DNA from: Alsobacter sp046349155 | Lineage (GTDB): Bacteria > Pseudomonadota > Alphaproteobacteria > Rhizobiales > Beijerinckiaceae | Assembly (NCBI GenBank): GCA_046349155.1 | Contig: JAXMCW010000001.1 | Span: 248,001-312,000 of the forward strand | Direction: 5' to 3' | Length of the DNA: 64,000 nucleotides | Part shown: piece by piece, positions 1-8,043 of the stretch | Position numbering within the stretch: the stretch's first letter is position 1 | Layout: each line of letters opens with the position of its first letter | Notes under the pieces: model-generated | What the model saw: the letters and a program-made list of their open reading frames with translations, nothing else | Database searches by the model: none | Told to the model about the DNA's origin: nothing | Position numbers and translations under genes: made by a program

Positions 1-1
1 C

Positions 2-526
2 GCGCGCGGCGGCGGCGACGGCAGCAAGGGTTACAAGGCGCTGAACTACCACCAGGCCGGTGCGAACTTCCCCGTCATCCAGGACATCCAGAAGCACGTG
101 GTGGACAAGGGCCTCAGCAAGGCGCCCAAGGACAAGGTGGGCGAGAGCCTCTACAATCGCGGCGTCTACAACTCGATGCTGATCGCCGAGGCCATCGGCA
201 ATGCCCAGAAGATCACGGGCAAGAAGGTCGTCACCGCCGAGGACGTGCGCCGCGGGCTCGAGGCGCTGAACATCACCGACGCGCGCCTGAAGGAGATCGG
301 CATGGAGGGCTTCGCCTCTCCTCTGAAGCTCTCCTGCGCCGACCACTCGGGCGGCAACCAGGTCTTCGTGCACCAGTGGGACGGCACCAAGTGGGTCAAG
401 GCGTCCGACTGGATCAGCCCGCAGCGCGACGTGGTCCGTCCCATGCTCGAGGCTGCCGCCGCCGACTACGCGAAGTCGAATACCGGCTGGCCGCAGCGCA
501 CGGAAGCCTGCGAGAAGGGCTCGTAG
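2..526 (+). CDS. ABC transporter substrate-binding protein, C-terminal part (branched-chain amino acid type)
   Basis: Only the last ~174 codons lie in the window; the reading frame is open from base 2 and the start is off the left edge. The visible end has the tone of a Leu/Ile/Val-binding (Peripla_BP_6) protein: a region about a new or extended ligand, a Gly-Met-Glu-Gly-Phe stretch, and a terminal domain with the 'D-H-x-G-G-N-Q-V-F-V-H-Q-W' type motif that is common in the periplasmic binding proteins of HAAT-family importers. It is followed by a LivF-like ATPase and a CoA ligase, so the ligand may be an aromatic or other carboxylic acid rather than an amino acid. That ligand guess is inference. 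Identity as a binding protein rests partly on this context. Confidence 0.75.
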   Translation, partial: ARGGGDGSKGYKALNYHQAGANFPVIQDIQKHVVDKGLSKAPKDKVGESLYNRGVYNSMLIAEAIGNAQKITGKKVVTAEDVRRGLEALNITDARLKEIGMEGFASPLKLSCADHSGGNQVFVHQWDGTKWVKASDWISPQRDVVRPMLEAAAADYAKSNTGWPQRTEACEKGS

Positions 527-538
527 GGGCATCGTCGG

Positions 539-562
539 AGCGCGGGCCTCCCGGCCCGCGCT
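539..562 (+). terminator. Strong intercistronic hairpin between binding-protein and ATPase genes
   Basis: A perfect 10-bp stem (AGCGCGGGCC / GGCCCGCGCT) closes a TCCC loop 13 bases after the stop codon of the binding-protein gene. There is no T tract, so it could stabilise the upstream mRNA end or cause partial termination, which would give more binding protein than ATPase. The hairpin is seen directly; its role is inferred. Confidence 0.55.
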
Positions 563-623
563 GCCATGCTTCGCGTCGTTGCGAGGACCACGACGGCGCG
601 GCACTCCAGATCAGACCGGGCGG

Positions 624-658
624 AGGACTGGATCGCTTCGTCTTCGGCTCGCAATGAC
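624..658 (+). repeat. Short dispersed intergenic repeat, copy 1
   Basis: This element ends in CTTCGG-C-(T/C)-CGCAATGAC and closely matches bases 26495-26528 over its whole length, with an identical layout. It lies between two genes of an operon. Elements of this type ('...cttcg...cgcaatgac') are scattered between genes in many alphaproteobacterial genomes; that statement is from general knowledge and was not searched here. Confidence 0.5.
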
Positions 659-681
659 GACCCTGGACCAAGGGCGGATCA

Positions 682-1521
682 GTGGACATGAGCGCATCCC
701 CGGCCCCCGAGCCGTCTGTCGACACCATCCTCTCGGTGAACAACATCGAGGTGATCTACGACCATGTCGTGCTGGTGCTGAAGGGCGTCTCGCTCACGGT
801 GCCGCGCAGCGGGATCGTGGCGATCCTGGGCGCGAACGGCGCGGGCAAGACGACGACGCTCAAGGCCATCTCGAACCTGCTGCGCGCCGAGCGCGGCGAG
901 GTGACGAAGGGCTCGATCGTCTTCGACGGGCACCGGGTGGACAAGCTCTCGCCCAACGAGCTCGTGCGCCGCGGCTGCATCCAGGTGATGGAGGGACGCC
1001 ATTGCTTCGGCCATCTCACCATCGAGGAAAACCTGCTCACCGGCGCCTTCACGCGCCGCGACGGCGGGGCGGCGATCCGCCGCGACATGGAGATGATCTA
1101 CGACCTCTTCCCGCGGCTGAGGCAGCGCAAGGCTTCCATGGCCGGCTACACGTCAGGCGGCGAGCAGCAGATGTGCGCCATCGGCCGGGCCATGATGTCA
1201 CGGCCCAAGATGATCCTGCTCGACGAGCCCTCGATGGGCCTCGCGCCTCAGGTGGTGGAGGAGATCTTCGAGATCGTGCGCCGGCTGAATCAGCAGGAGG
1301 GCGTCTCCTTCCTACTAGCCGAGCAGAACACGAACATCGCCCTGCGCTATGCCACCTACGGCTACATCCTGGAGACGGGACGCGTGGTCATGGACGGCGA
1401 GGCCAAGGCGCTCCGCGAGAACGAGGACGTCAAGGAGTTCTATCTCGGCGTCGCCGGCGCCGACCGCAAGAGCTTTCGCGAGGTGAAGAGCTACAAGCGC
1501 CGCAAGCGCTGGCTGGCGTGA
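682..1521 (+). CDS. ABC transporter ATP-binding protein, LivF-like
   Basis: This is the cytoplasmic ATPase of a branched-chain-amino-acid-type (HAAT) importer, 279 residues. The Walker A motif GANGAGKTT is at about residues 50-58, the ABC signature TSGGEQQ at 157-163 and Walker B MILLDEPS at 177-184. The AEQN sequence in the switch region is typical of LivF, which lacks the usual switch histidine. The protein is longer than an ordinary LivF (about 235 residues) because of an N-terminal leader of about 15 residues and a basic C-terminal tail. The start is GTG at 682, with an AGGGCGG ribosome site upstream; ATG at 688 is an alternative. Neighbours are the binding protein upstream and an acyl-CoA ligase downstream, suggesting import and CoA activation of an organic acid. 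Confidence 0.9.
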   Translation: MDMSASPAPEPSVDTILSVNNIEVIYDHVVLVLKGVSLTVPRSGIVAILGANGAGKTTTLKAISNLLRAERGEVTKGSIVFDGHRVDKLSPNELVRRGCIQVMEGRHCFGHLTIEENLLTGAFTRRDGGAAIRRDMEMIYDLFPRLRQRKASMAGYTSGGEQQMCAIGRAMMSRPKMILLDEPSMGLAPQVVEEIFEIVRRLNQQEGVSFLLAEQNTNIALRYATYGYILETGRVVMDGEAKALRENEDVKEFYLGVAGADRKSFREVKSYKRRKRWLA

Positions 1522-1538
1522 GGACGGCTGAGTTGCAC

Positions 1539-2771
1539 ATGAGCGAGCACTACGACGCCCTCGAGACGCGCTCCGCCGACGCCCGCGACACCGATATCGC
1601 GTCCAGGCTACCGGGGACCGTCGCCGCCGCGCTGGATTCACCGGCCTGGAAAGCGCATCTGGGCGAGGTCGATCCCGCCGCTGTCACCTCCCGCGCCGCG
1701 CTGGCGAAGCTCCCGGTCCTGCGCAAGTCCGACCTGCCCGGCCGCCACAGGGCCGAGCCGCCTTTCGGCGGCCTCTCCCACCGGCCGCTCGGCGGCTTCG
1801 CACGGCTCTTCACCTCGCCGGGGCCGATCTTCGAGCCGGAGACGCCGGGTTCCGACCCGTGGCGCTGCGCCCGGGCGCTCTTCGCCGCCGGCGTCAGGCG
1901 CGGTGACGTGGTGCTGAACACGTTCTCATACCACCTCACGCCGGGCGGCTTCATCCTGGACAGCGGAGCGCGGGCGCTGGACTGCGCGGTGATCCCCGCG
2001 GGACCGGGCAACACGGAGACGCAGCTCGAGCTCATCGCCCAGTTCCAGCCCGCCGCCTATACCGGCACGCCGGACTTCCTGAAGATCCTGCTCGACGCCG
2101 CCGACAAGGCCGGACGGCCGGCGACCTCGCTGCGCAAGGCACTGGTCTCCGGCGCCGCGTTCCCGGCGTCCCTGCGCGACGAGCTCACGGGGCGCGGCGT
2201 CAACGCCTACCAAACCTATGCCACGGCCGACCTCGGCGTCGCCGCCTACGAGACGCCGGCCCGCGAAGGGCTGATCGTCAACGAGGACGTCATCCTGGAG
2301 ATCGTCCGCCCGGGCACGGGCGACCCCGTGGCCGACGGCGAGGTGGGAGAGGTGGTGGTGACCTCCCTCAACCCCGCCCACCCGCTGATCCGCCTCGCCC
2401 TGGGTGATCTCTCGGCCGTGCTGCCGGGCGTCTCCCCCTGCGGACGGACGAACATGCGGATCCGGGGCTGGATGGGCCGCGCCGATCAGACCGCCAAGGT
2501 CAAGGGCATGTTCGTCCGCCCCGAACAACTCGCCGAGGTGGCGCGGCGCCATCCCGAGGTGGCCCGCCTGCGCCTTCTCGTCACGCGAGACAACGAACAG
2601 GACGTGATGACGCTGCAGGCGGAGAGCACGGCCTGCAGCGACACTTTCGTGGCGGCCCTGGGCGAGACGCTGCAGGCCGTCACCAAGCTCCGGGGACGCA
2701 TCGCCCTCGTCCCGCCCGGCAGCCTGCCCAATGACGGCAAAGTCATCGTCGACGAGCGGCCGGCGGGGTAG
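1539..2771 (+). CDS. Phenylacetate-CoA ligase (PaaK)-like AMP-forming ligase
   Basis: Predicted to activate a carboxylic acid to its CoA thioester with ATP in the cytoplasm. The 410-residue protein has the PaaK-family layout: a central nucleotide-binding region with YTGTPDFL, SGAAFP and a TYATADLG segment, then the C-terminal swivel domain with 'RADQTAKVKGMFVRPEQ' features and a terminal ferredoxin-like cap. The ATG at 1539 is 17 bases after the LivF stop, so the two are probably co-transcribed. PaaK-like ligases of this type commonly sit beside HAAT importers in alphaproteobacteria. The substrate cannot be read from the sequence; phenylacetate itself is not implied. Confidence 0.8.
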   Translation: MSEHYDALETRSADARDTDIASRLPGTVAAALDSPAWKAHLGEVDPAAVTSRAALAKLPVLRKSDLPGRHRAEPPFGGLSHRPLGGFARLFTSPGPIFEPETPGSDPWRCARALFAAGVRRGDVVLNTFSYHLTPGGFILDSGARALDCAVIPAGPGNTETQLELIAQFQPAAYTGTPDFLKILLDAADKAGRPATSLRKALVSGAAFPASLRDELTGRGVNAYQTYATADLGVAAYETPAREGLIVNEDVILEIVRPGTGDPVADGEVGEVVVTSLNPAHPLIRLALGDLSAVLPGVSPCGRTNMRIRGWMGRADQTAKVKGMFVRPEQLAEVARRHPEVARLRLLVTRDNEQDVMTLQAESTACSDTFVAALGETLQAVTKLRGRIALVPPGSLPNDGKVIVDERPAG

Positions 2772-2778
2772 GGGGTCG

Positions 2779-2804
2779 CTCACCCTCGCCCAGCTTGAGG
2801 TGAG
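2779..2804. terminator. Hairpin between convergent genes
   Basis: CTCACCCTC pairs with GAGGTGAG (8 bp with one bulged C) around a 9-base loop, just after the CoA-ligase stop and in the gap before the convergent acetyltransferase. No T run follows. A two-way terminator is plausible. Confidence 0.35.
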
Positions 2805-2917
2805 GGCCAGGCGGACCCCCAAGCTCCTCGGCTTCCACGGAAGCACGGCAGGCTTTCGTTGTCCTCGGGGTCGCCTGCCTTTCGCGACATCCTGTTTCCG
2901 CCTTGTCGCGGAAAGCT

Positions 2918-3541
2918 TCAGGCCGCGGCTACCGCGAACCCGTGGTCGTTGGCGACCAGCATGCCCGCCACGAGCACGGCGAGGTCCGGGCGGGGCTCGG
3001 CCTCGCCGGTCGGGCTGACGAGGCCGCGCGCCGCGGCGAGGGCGCCGGGCACGAGCTCCAGGCCCAGGAACCGCTCACGCTCCACCGGACCGGGCAGCCA
3101 GAGCCCCTCGGTCAGCGCGGTGGAGAAGCCGAAGCGCCGGTAGTAGGGCGCGTCGCCGACGAGCAGGACCGCCCGGTGACCCGCCGCGGACGCCTTCCCG
3201 AGCGCGGCCTGCATCAGGCGCGCGCCGAGGCCTGCCCCGCGATGCTGCGCGGCGACGGCCAGCGGGCCGAGCACGAGCGCGCGGCGGCCGGGACCGGCGG
3301 CGACGTGCCAGAGCCGGACCGTTCCGACGACGGTGCCCGACGCGTCGACGGCCGACAGCGCGATCGCCGGAAGGCGGCCCTCGCGCAGGCGCTCGCAGGT
3401 CTTCTGCCGGCGCGCGGGGCCGAAGGCGGCGTCGAGCAGCGCCTCGCGCTGGCCGACGTCGCGCGGCAACTCCGCGCGGACGTGGATCGCCTCGCGGGCG
3501 TCGTCGGCCAGCAGGGTCTCGGGATTCACATGAAGGGTCAT
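2918..3541 (-). CDS. GNAT-family N-acetyltransferase
   Basis: A 207-residue acyltransferase of the GNAT fold. The acetyl-CoA pyrophosphate-binding loop is visible as VAAQHRGAGLGARLM, following a beta strand with LGPLAV, and the YYRRFGF motif downstream is typical of the YhbS-like subgroup. The reading frame is open further upstream, but the ATG at 3541 is preceded by a good AAGGAG ribosome site about 8 bases away, and the upstream extension is Arg/Pro-rich with no domain character. It is followed on the same strand by the PLP decarboxylase gene, but with a gap of about 210 bases on the far side, so co-transcription is uncertain. Substrate unknown. Confidence 0.85.
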   Translation of the reverse strand: MTLHVNPETLLADDAREAIHVRAELPRDVGQREALLDAAFGPARRQKTCERLREGRLPAIALSAVDASGTVVGTVRLWHVAAGPGRRALVLGPLAVAAQHRGAGLGARLMQAALGKASAAGHRAVLLVGDAPYYRRFGFSTALTEGLWLPGPVERERFLGLELVPGALAAARGLVSPTGEAEPRPDLAVLVAGMLVANDHGFAVAAA

Positions 3542-3753
3542 GGCCGTGCTCCTTCCCCGGGCGGCTTCGCCGCGCCGGTTCGAACTCGCGAAGGGTTCTG
3601 GAAAGCCGGGCCCGGGATCGCAGGTCGATCGCCGGCCCCAGGACGCGGGCGCGGGGATGTGCGCGCCGGGACGCGCGAGGCTTCCGCCTCGCCCGTCCAC
3701 CATCCGCCTCGCGGCGGGAGCGACGGACCGGGCGTCGCCGCCCGGCCGCCGGC

Positions 3754-4884
3754 TCAGATCACGTAGGATCGGAGCGGGGGAAAGCCGTTGAACGCCACCG
3801 CCGAATAGGTGGTGGTGTAGGCTCCCGCACCCTCGATCAGCACCTTGTCGCCGATCGAGAGGCTCACCGGGAGCAGGTACGGCTCCTTCTCGTACATCAC
3901 GTCGGCGCTATCGCAGGTCGGGCCGGCGAGCACGCAGGGCGCCATCTGGTCGCCGTCGCGCGTCGTGCGGATCGGGTAGCGGATCGACTCGTCCATCGTC
4001 TCGGCGAGGCCGCCGAACTTGCCGATGTCCAGGTAGACCCAGCGCACCTCGTCGTCCTGCGACTTCTTCGAGACGAGGACGACCTCGGCCTCGATGACGC
4101 CGGCATTGCCCACCATGCCGCGGCCCGGCTCGATGATCGTCTCGGGCAGACGGTTGCCGAAGTGACGGCACAGCGCGCGGAAGATGGATTCGCCGTAGCT
4201 CTCCACCTGCGGCACGGCCTTCAGGTACTTCGTCGGGAAACCGCCGCCCAGATTGACCATCGACAGCCCGATGCCGCGCTCGGCGCACTCGCGGAAGATC
4301 GCGGAGGCCGAGGCGAGCGCCTGGTCCCACGCGTTCACGTTGCGCTGCTGCGACCCCACGTGGAAGGACACGCCGTAGGCCTCGAGACCGAGGCGGTGGG
4401 CATGCTCCAGCACGCCGGTGGCCATCTCGGGCACGCAGCCGAACTTGCGCGACAGGGGCCATTCGGCGCCCGCCCCATCGCAGAGGATGCGGCAGAACAC
4501 CTTGGCGCCCTGGGCGACGCGGGCGATCTTCTCCACCTCGGCCTCGCAATCGACCGCGAAGAGGCGCACGCCGAGCTGGAAGGCCCGGGCGATGTCACGC
4601 TCCTTCTTGATCGTGTTGCCGAAGGAGATGCGCTCCGCCGTGGCGCCGGCCGCAAGCACCATCTCGATCTCCTGGACCGAGGCGGTGTCGAAGCAGGATC
4701 CCAGCGAGGCGAGCAGGCGCAGCACCTCGGGAGCGGGATTCGCCTTCACGGCGTAGAAGACGCGCGTGTCGGGAAGCGCCCGGGCGAAGGCGTGGTAGTT
4801 GTCGCGCACGACATCCAGGTCGAGCACCATGCAGGGCCCGTCGTCGCGTCGCGTGCGAAGGAACTCGCGGATGCGTGCGGTCAT
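3754..4884 (-). CDS. Ornithine/lysine-type decarboxylase (PLP fold III, COG0019)
   Basis: Predicted to decarboxylate ornithine (or lysine/arginine) to a diamine, the first step of polyamine synthesis. The 376-residue protein has the alanine-racemase-fold signature: PLP lysine in YAVKANP (Lys48), His175 in FHVGSQ, the glycine loop GGGFP at 213-217, EPGRG at 251-255, and the C-terminal cysteine loop GPTCDSADVM with Cys324 that completes the active site of the partner subunit. The ATG at 4884 has a GGGGAG site upstream. Homospermidine synthase, which uses putrescine, lies 3 kb away, supporting ornithine as substrate. The gene has a very long 5' leader, described separately. Symbols differ between species (odc, speC, speF, ldc), so none is assigned. 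Confidence 0.92.
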   Translation of the reverse strand: MTARIREFLRTRRDDGPCMVLDLDVVRDNYHAFARALPDTRVFYAVKANPAPEVLRLLASLGSCFDTASVQEIEMVLAAGATAERISFGNTIKKERDIARAFQLGVRLFAVDCEAEVEKIARVAQGAKVFCRILCDGAGAEWPLSRKFGCVPEMATGVLEHAHRLGLEAYGVSFHVGSQQRNVNAWDQALASASAIFRECAERGIGLSMVNLGGGFPTKYLKAVPQVESYGESIFRALCRHFGNRLPETIIEPGRGMVGNAGVIEAEVVLVSKKSQDDEVRWVYLDIGKFGGLAETMDESIRYPIRTTRDGDQMAPCVLAGPTCDSADVMYEKEPYLLPVSLSIGDKVLIEGAGAYTTTYSAVAFNGFPPLRSYVI

Positions 4885-5560
4885 GGCACGATCTCCCCAA
4901 GGTCGAGCGATCCGCCGCTGCGCGGTCGGATCCCACAGGTTGAGCCACGGGCGACGGTCCCACGGCACAGCGCTTTGGAGACGCCGATGCCGGGTGAGAT
5001 CACCCGATGATGCTGCCTTGGATTGGATGGGGAGACCCCGTCCGCACGCCTGGCAAGAAGGACAAGCCTCTTCGGTGACTCCGCCTTTGGAGGGCAGAGA
5101 GAGACCAAAAAAGCCCGCTCCGTCGTTGCTTTAAGTCGCGTCCCCTGGGGAGAGCAGGGTTCGCCGGTTTCGCCTCCGGCTGCTGGTCAGGGTTCGGAAC
5201 GCGGCATTGGCGCCGGGATCATCGCCCGTGGGGTTCCCACCCCATGAGTCCCGATCCTGTCCCGGGCGGCTGTCCGGCCTCTTGTCCGGATGCCCACCGA
5301 CCAGCACGCGACCACAGGCACGTGCGAAATTGGGCAGGCGATACATAGGGACATCCGCACCGGGGTTCAATAGTTTTTTTCCCAACGGTGAGGCGGCATC
5401 CGGAGAGCGTGAATTCTTCGTGCATCCGCTTGAGGTTTCAGGCAAAACGCGGACGTTCGCCGGGCTCTCGCCGCAGCCTCGACATGCCTATGCCGTGATG
5501 CCTCCTTAACCCCCCGCCCGCCCCCGTCCGTCCGCTTGCCCTACCCGACCGGAATCACCG
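4885..5560 (-). promoter_or_regulatory. Long leader of the decarboxylase gene, candidate speF-type regulatory RNA
   Basis: No convincing gene fits here. On the strand of the decarboxylase gene the leader holds a 6-bp GNRA-capped hairpin (TGGGGT-GGGA-ACCCCA, 5229-5244), a short TCCGG/CCGGA hairpin near 5265-5285, and a terminator-like element ending in six T residues at 5107-5112. An ATG-initiated frame (5131-5445) stops inside the loop of that terminator. Alphaproteobacterial COG0019 decarboxylase genes are known to carry a conserved upstream RNA called the speF motif; I cannot confirm a match by eye. The opposite strand also serves as the region in front of the glucan gene that starts at 5561. 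Confidence 0.4.
5107..5159 (-). terminator. Possible attenuator in the decarboxylase leader
   Basis: Reading on the minus strand, CCC-t-GCTC-t-C (5159-5149) can pair with GGAGCGGG (5121-5114), followed within one base by TTTTTT (5112-5107). The stem is about 8 bp with two single-base bulges and a loop of roughly 28 bases, so it is a weak but typical intrinsic-terminator layout. It sits more than 200 bases before the decarboxylase start codon, where an attenuator would be expected. Confidence 0.35.
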
Positions 5561-7138
5561 ATGCCGACCACCCGCAGAGACTTCGTCCGCCACCTCGGCG
5601 CCCTCGGGGCCGCCCTGCTCGCGACAAGGGAGGCCTCCGCCCAGAACAGCGCCACGCCGGCCCCGGCCGCCGCGCCGGCGCAGCCCCGCTTCGGCTATGA
5701 CGACGTCGTGCGCCGCGCCCGGGACCTGGCCGGCGTCCCCTACGACTCGACGGTGCCGGCGCTGCCCGAGCAACTCGCCAAGCTCGATTTCGACGGCTAC
5801 CGCGACATCCGCTTCCGCGCCGACAAGGCGCTGCTTGGCGGCAATGGCGGGCCCTTCCGGATGCAGATGTTCCACCCGGGGTTCCTGTTCACCCGCCCCG
5901 TGGTGGTCAACGTCATCCGCGACGGCATCCCCGCGCCGGTCCCCTATTCGGCCTCGCTGTTCGACTACGGGAAGAACAAGTTCGATCGGCAGTTGCCGGT
6001 CAATCTCGGCTTCGCCGGCTTCCGCCTGCACTATCCGCTCAACGATCCCAAGGTGCAGGACGAGCTGATCTCCTTCATCGGCGCGAGCTACTTCCGCTTT
6101 CTGGGACGGCACCAGCGCTACGGTCTCTCGGCCCGCGGCATCGCCATCGGCGTGGGGGACCAGGAGGAGTTCCCGGCTTTCAAGGAATTCTGGATCGAGC
6201 AGCCCGCCCAGGACGCCGACCGAGCGGTCGTCTACGCCCTGCTCGACGGTCCCTCGCTGACCGGTGCCTACCAGTTCTTCGTCTATCCTTCGGCCCAGAC
6301 CGTCGTCGACGTGACGATGACGATCTTCCCGCGCAAGCCCGTGCAGCGCATCGGCATCGCGCCGCTCACCTCGATGTTCTTCGTGGGCGAGAACGACCGC
6401 CGCTTCAACGGCGACTTCAGGCCGGAACTGCACGACAGCGACGGCCTGCTCATGCATACCGGCGCAGGCGAGTGGATCTGGCGCCCGTTGCGCAACCCCG
6501 CCGAGATCAGCTTCTCCGCCTTCCTCGACAACAACCCGCGTGGCTTCGGCCTGATGCAGCGCGACCGCACCTTCGAGCACTACCAGGACCTCGACCTCGC
6601 CTACGAAATGCGCCCGAGCTACTGGGTGGAGCCGCGCGGCGAATGGGGCGAGGGGCGCATCGAACTCGTCGAAATCCCGACGGGCGACGAGAGCAACGAC
6701 AACATCGTCGCCTACTGGACGCCCAAGGCGACGCCCGAGCCCGGGCAGACCCTCGTGTGGGGCTACCGCATCCTCGCCGTGACCGAGGACTTCGCCCTGC
6801 ATCCCGGCGGCGTGGCGCACAATACGTGGCAGACGGCCTCCAAGGCGCTCGGCTCGCCGGAGCCGGCCGCGCCGGGAACCCGCCGCTTCATCATCGATTT
6901 CGACGGCGGGGATCTCGCCTATTTCCTGGGCGACCCCGACAAGGTTCAGATCGTGCCCTCCGTCTCCAATGGCCGCATCGTCCGTACCTGGCTGGTGCCG
7001 AACCCCAAGACCGAAGGCTTCCGAGCCGGCATCGACATCGCGCTCGACAAGGGCCAGTCGGCCGACGTGCGCGCCTTCCTGCGCTCGGGCAACCGCGCGC
7101 TGACGGAAACCTGGACCTTCCCCTGGAAGGCCGAGTAA
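5561..7138 (+). CDS. Periplasmic glucan biosynthesis protein, OpgG/OpgD (MdoG/MdoD) family, Tat-exported
   Basis: OpgG/OpgD proteins act in the periplasm on the beta-glucan backbone of osmoregulated periplasmic glucans. The 525-residue protein opens with a twin-arginine signal (TTRRDFVRHLGALG, Arg5-Arg6) ending in ASA near residue 27, followed by the family's all-beta domain with FRMQMFHPG, GASYFR, GLSARG and the 'LTSMFFVGEN' segment. Full length for the family. A Tat signal is more typical of OpgD than of Sec-exported OpgG. A second, different family member is encoded at 15623-17227 on the other strand; neither is next to an opgH-like glucosyltransferase gene in this window. Confidence 0.92.
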   Translation: MPTTRRDFVRHLGALGAALLATREASAQNSATPAPAAAPAQPRFGYDDVVRRARDLAGVPYDSTVPALPEQLAKLDFDGYRDIRFRADKALLGGNGGPFRMQMFHPGFLFTRPVVVNVIRDGIPAPVPYSASLFDYGKNKFDRQLPVNLGFAGFRLHYPLNDPKVQDELISFIGASYFRFLGRHQRYGLSARGIAIGVGDQEEFPAFKEFWIEQPAQDADRAVVYALLDGPSLTGAYQFFVYPSAQTVVDVTMTIFPRKPVQRIGIAPLTSMFFVGENDRRFNGDFRPELHDSDGLLMHTGAGEWIWRPLRNPAEISFSAFLDNNPRGFGLMQRDRTFEHYQDLDLAYEMRPSYWVEPRGEWGEGRIELVEIPTGDESNDNIVAYWTPKATPEPGQTLVWGYRILAVTEDFALHPGGVAHNTWQTASKALGSPEPAAPGTRRFIIDFDGGDLAYFLGDPDKVQIVPSVSNGRIVRTWLVPNPKTEGFRAGIDIALDKGQSADVRAFLRSGNRALTETWTFPWKAE

Positions 7139-7165
7139 GCGGGGCCGCCCCGCAAGGAGAACAGG

Positions 7166-7804
7166 ATGCCCAGGGCCCGCGCCGCCATCATTCCCGTGAC
7201 GCCGTTCCAGCAGAATTGCTCGCTCGTCTGGGACGACGACACGAAGGTCGGCGCGGTCGTGGACCCCGGCGGCGATCTCCAGATCATCCGGGACGCCATC
7301 GCGCAGGTCGGCATCACCGTCGAGAAGATCCTGCTCACGCACGGGCACATCGACCATGCCGGCGGGGCTGACGAGTTGCGCGCGGCGCTGAAGGTCCCGA
7401 TCGAAGGGCCGCACCTCGCCGACAAGCCGCTTCTCGACGTCCTCGACAAGCAGGGGCTGAAGTACGGCATACTCGACGCGCGCGCGGTGACCCCCGACCG
7501 CTGGCTGGCCGAGGAGGACGAGGTCACCGTCGGGGGGCTCTCGTTCAAGATCCTGCACTGCCCCGGCCATTCGCCGGGCAGCGTCGTGTTCTTCAACGAG
7601 GCCGATCGCTTCTGCCTGATGGGCGACGTGCTCTTCCAGGGCTCGATCGGCCGCACCGACCTGCCGGGCGGAGACCATGCGGCCCTGATCCACGCGATCA
7701 AGACCAAGCTCTTCCCCCTCGGCGACGACGTCGCCTTCATCCCCGGCCATGGCGGGACCTCGACCATCGGCGCGGAGCGGCAGAGCAACCCGTTCCTGGT
7801 GTGA
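7166..7804 (+). CDS. MBL-fold metallo-hydrolase (glyoxalase II-like, YcbL type)
   Basis: A 212-residue metallo-beta-lactamase-fold hydrolase, probably acting on a thioester. The metal ligands are in order: THGHIDHAGG (His59, His61, Asp63, His64), CPGHSPGS, MGDVLFQGSIGRTDLPGG, and IPGHGGTSTIG near the C terminus. The short length and the GSIGRTDLPGG motif fit the YcbL/type II glyoxalase group rather than full-length glyoxalase II, which has a C-terminal helical domain. The ATG lies 27 bases after the OpgG-like stop with AAGGAG upstream, so it is likely in the same transcript, but no functional tie to glucans is known to me. Confidence 0.9.
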   Translation: MPRARAAIIPVTPFQQNCSLVWDDDTKVGAVVDPGGDLQIIRDAIAQVGITVEKILLTHGHIDHAGGADELRAALKVPIEGPHLADKPLLDVLDKQGLKYGILDARAVTPDRWLAEEDEVTVGGLSFKILHCPGHSPGSVVFFNEADRFCLMGDVLFQGSIGRTDLPGGDHAALIHAIKTKLFPLGDDVAFIPGHGGTSTIGAERQSNPFLV

Positions 7805-8043
7805 GCGCGCGTCCCTCTTCATCGCGCGAAGCGAGGCAATCGGGCGCCGGGACCGGGGAGGCCTGATTTCTTGGCAGCCTCGCGCCTCGCCATGACGATC
7901 CCATGGTCTTGACGTCGCCCGCCCCCGCTGCTTAAGGGGCGACCGTCACACCCACGTCATCCTCGCTTGGCACGCCGCCTGCTGGTGGCGCCCACGTCCG
8001 TCCTCGGGCCCTGGCAGGCCCGCCTACGTCAGGAGAACGCCTC

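Noticed and set aside
5131..5445. The leader frame upstream of the decarboxylase as a protein gene
   Set aside because: Its product is low-complexity, Arg/Gly/Pro-rich and resembles nothing; it is kept only as a possible leader peptide within the regulatory region.
5555..7822. A 755-codon minus-strand frame across the OpgG/D and hydrolase genes
   Set aside because: It spans two well-supported genes in antisense and shows no motif.
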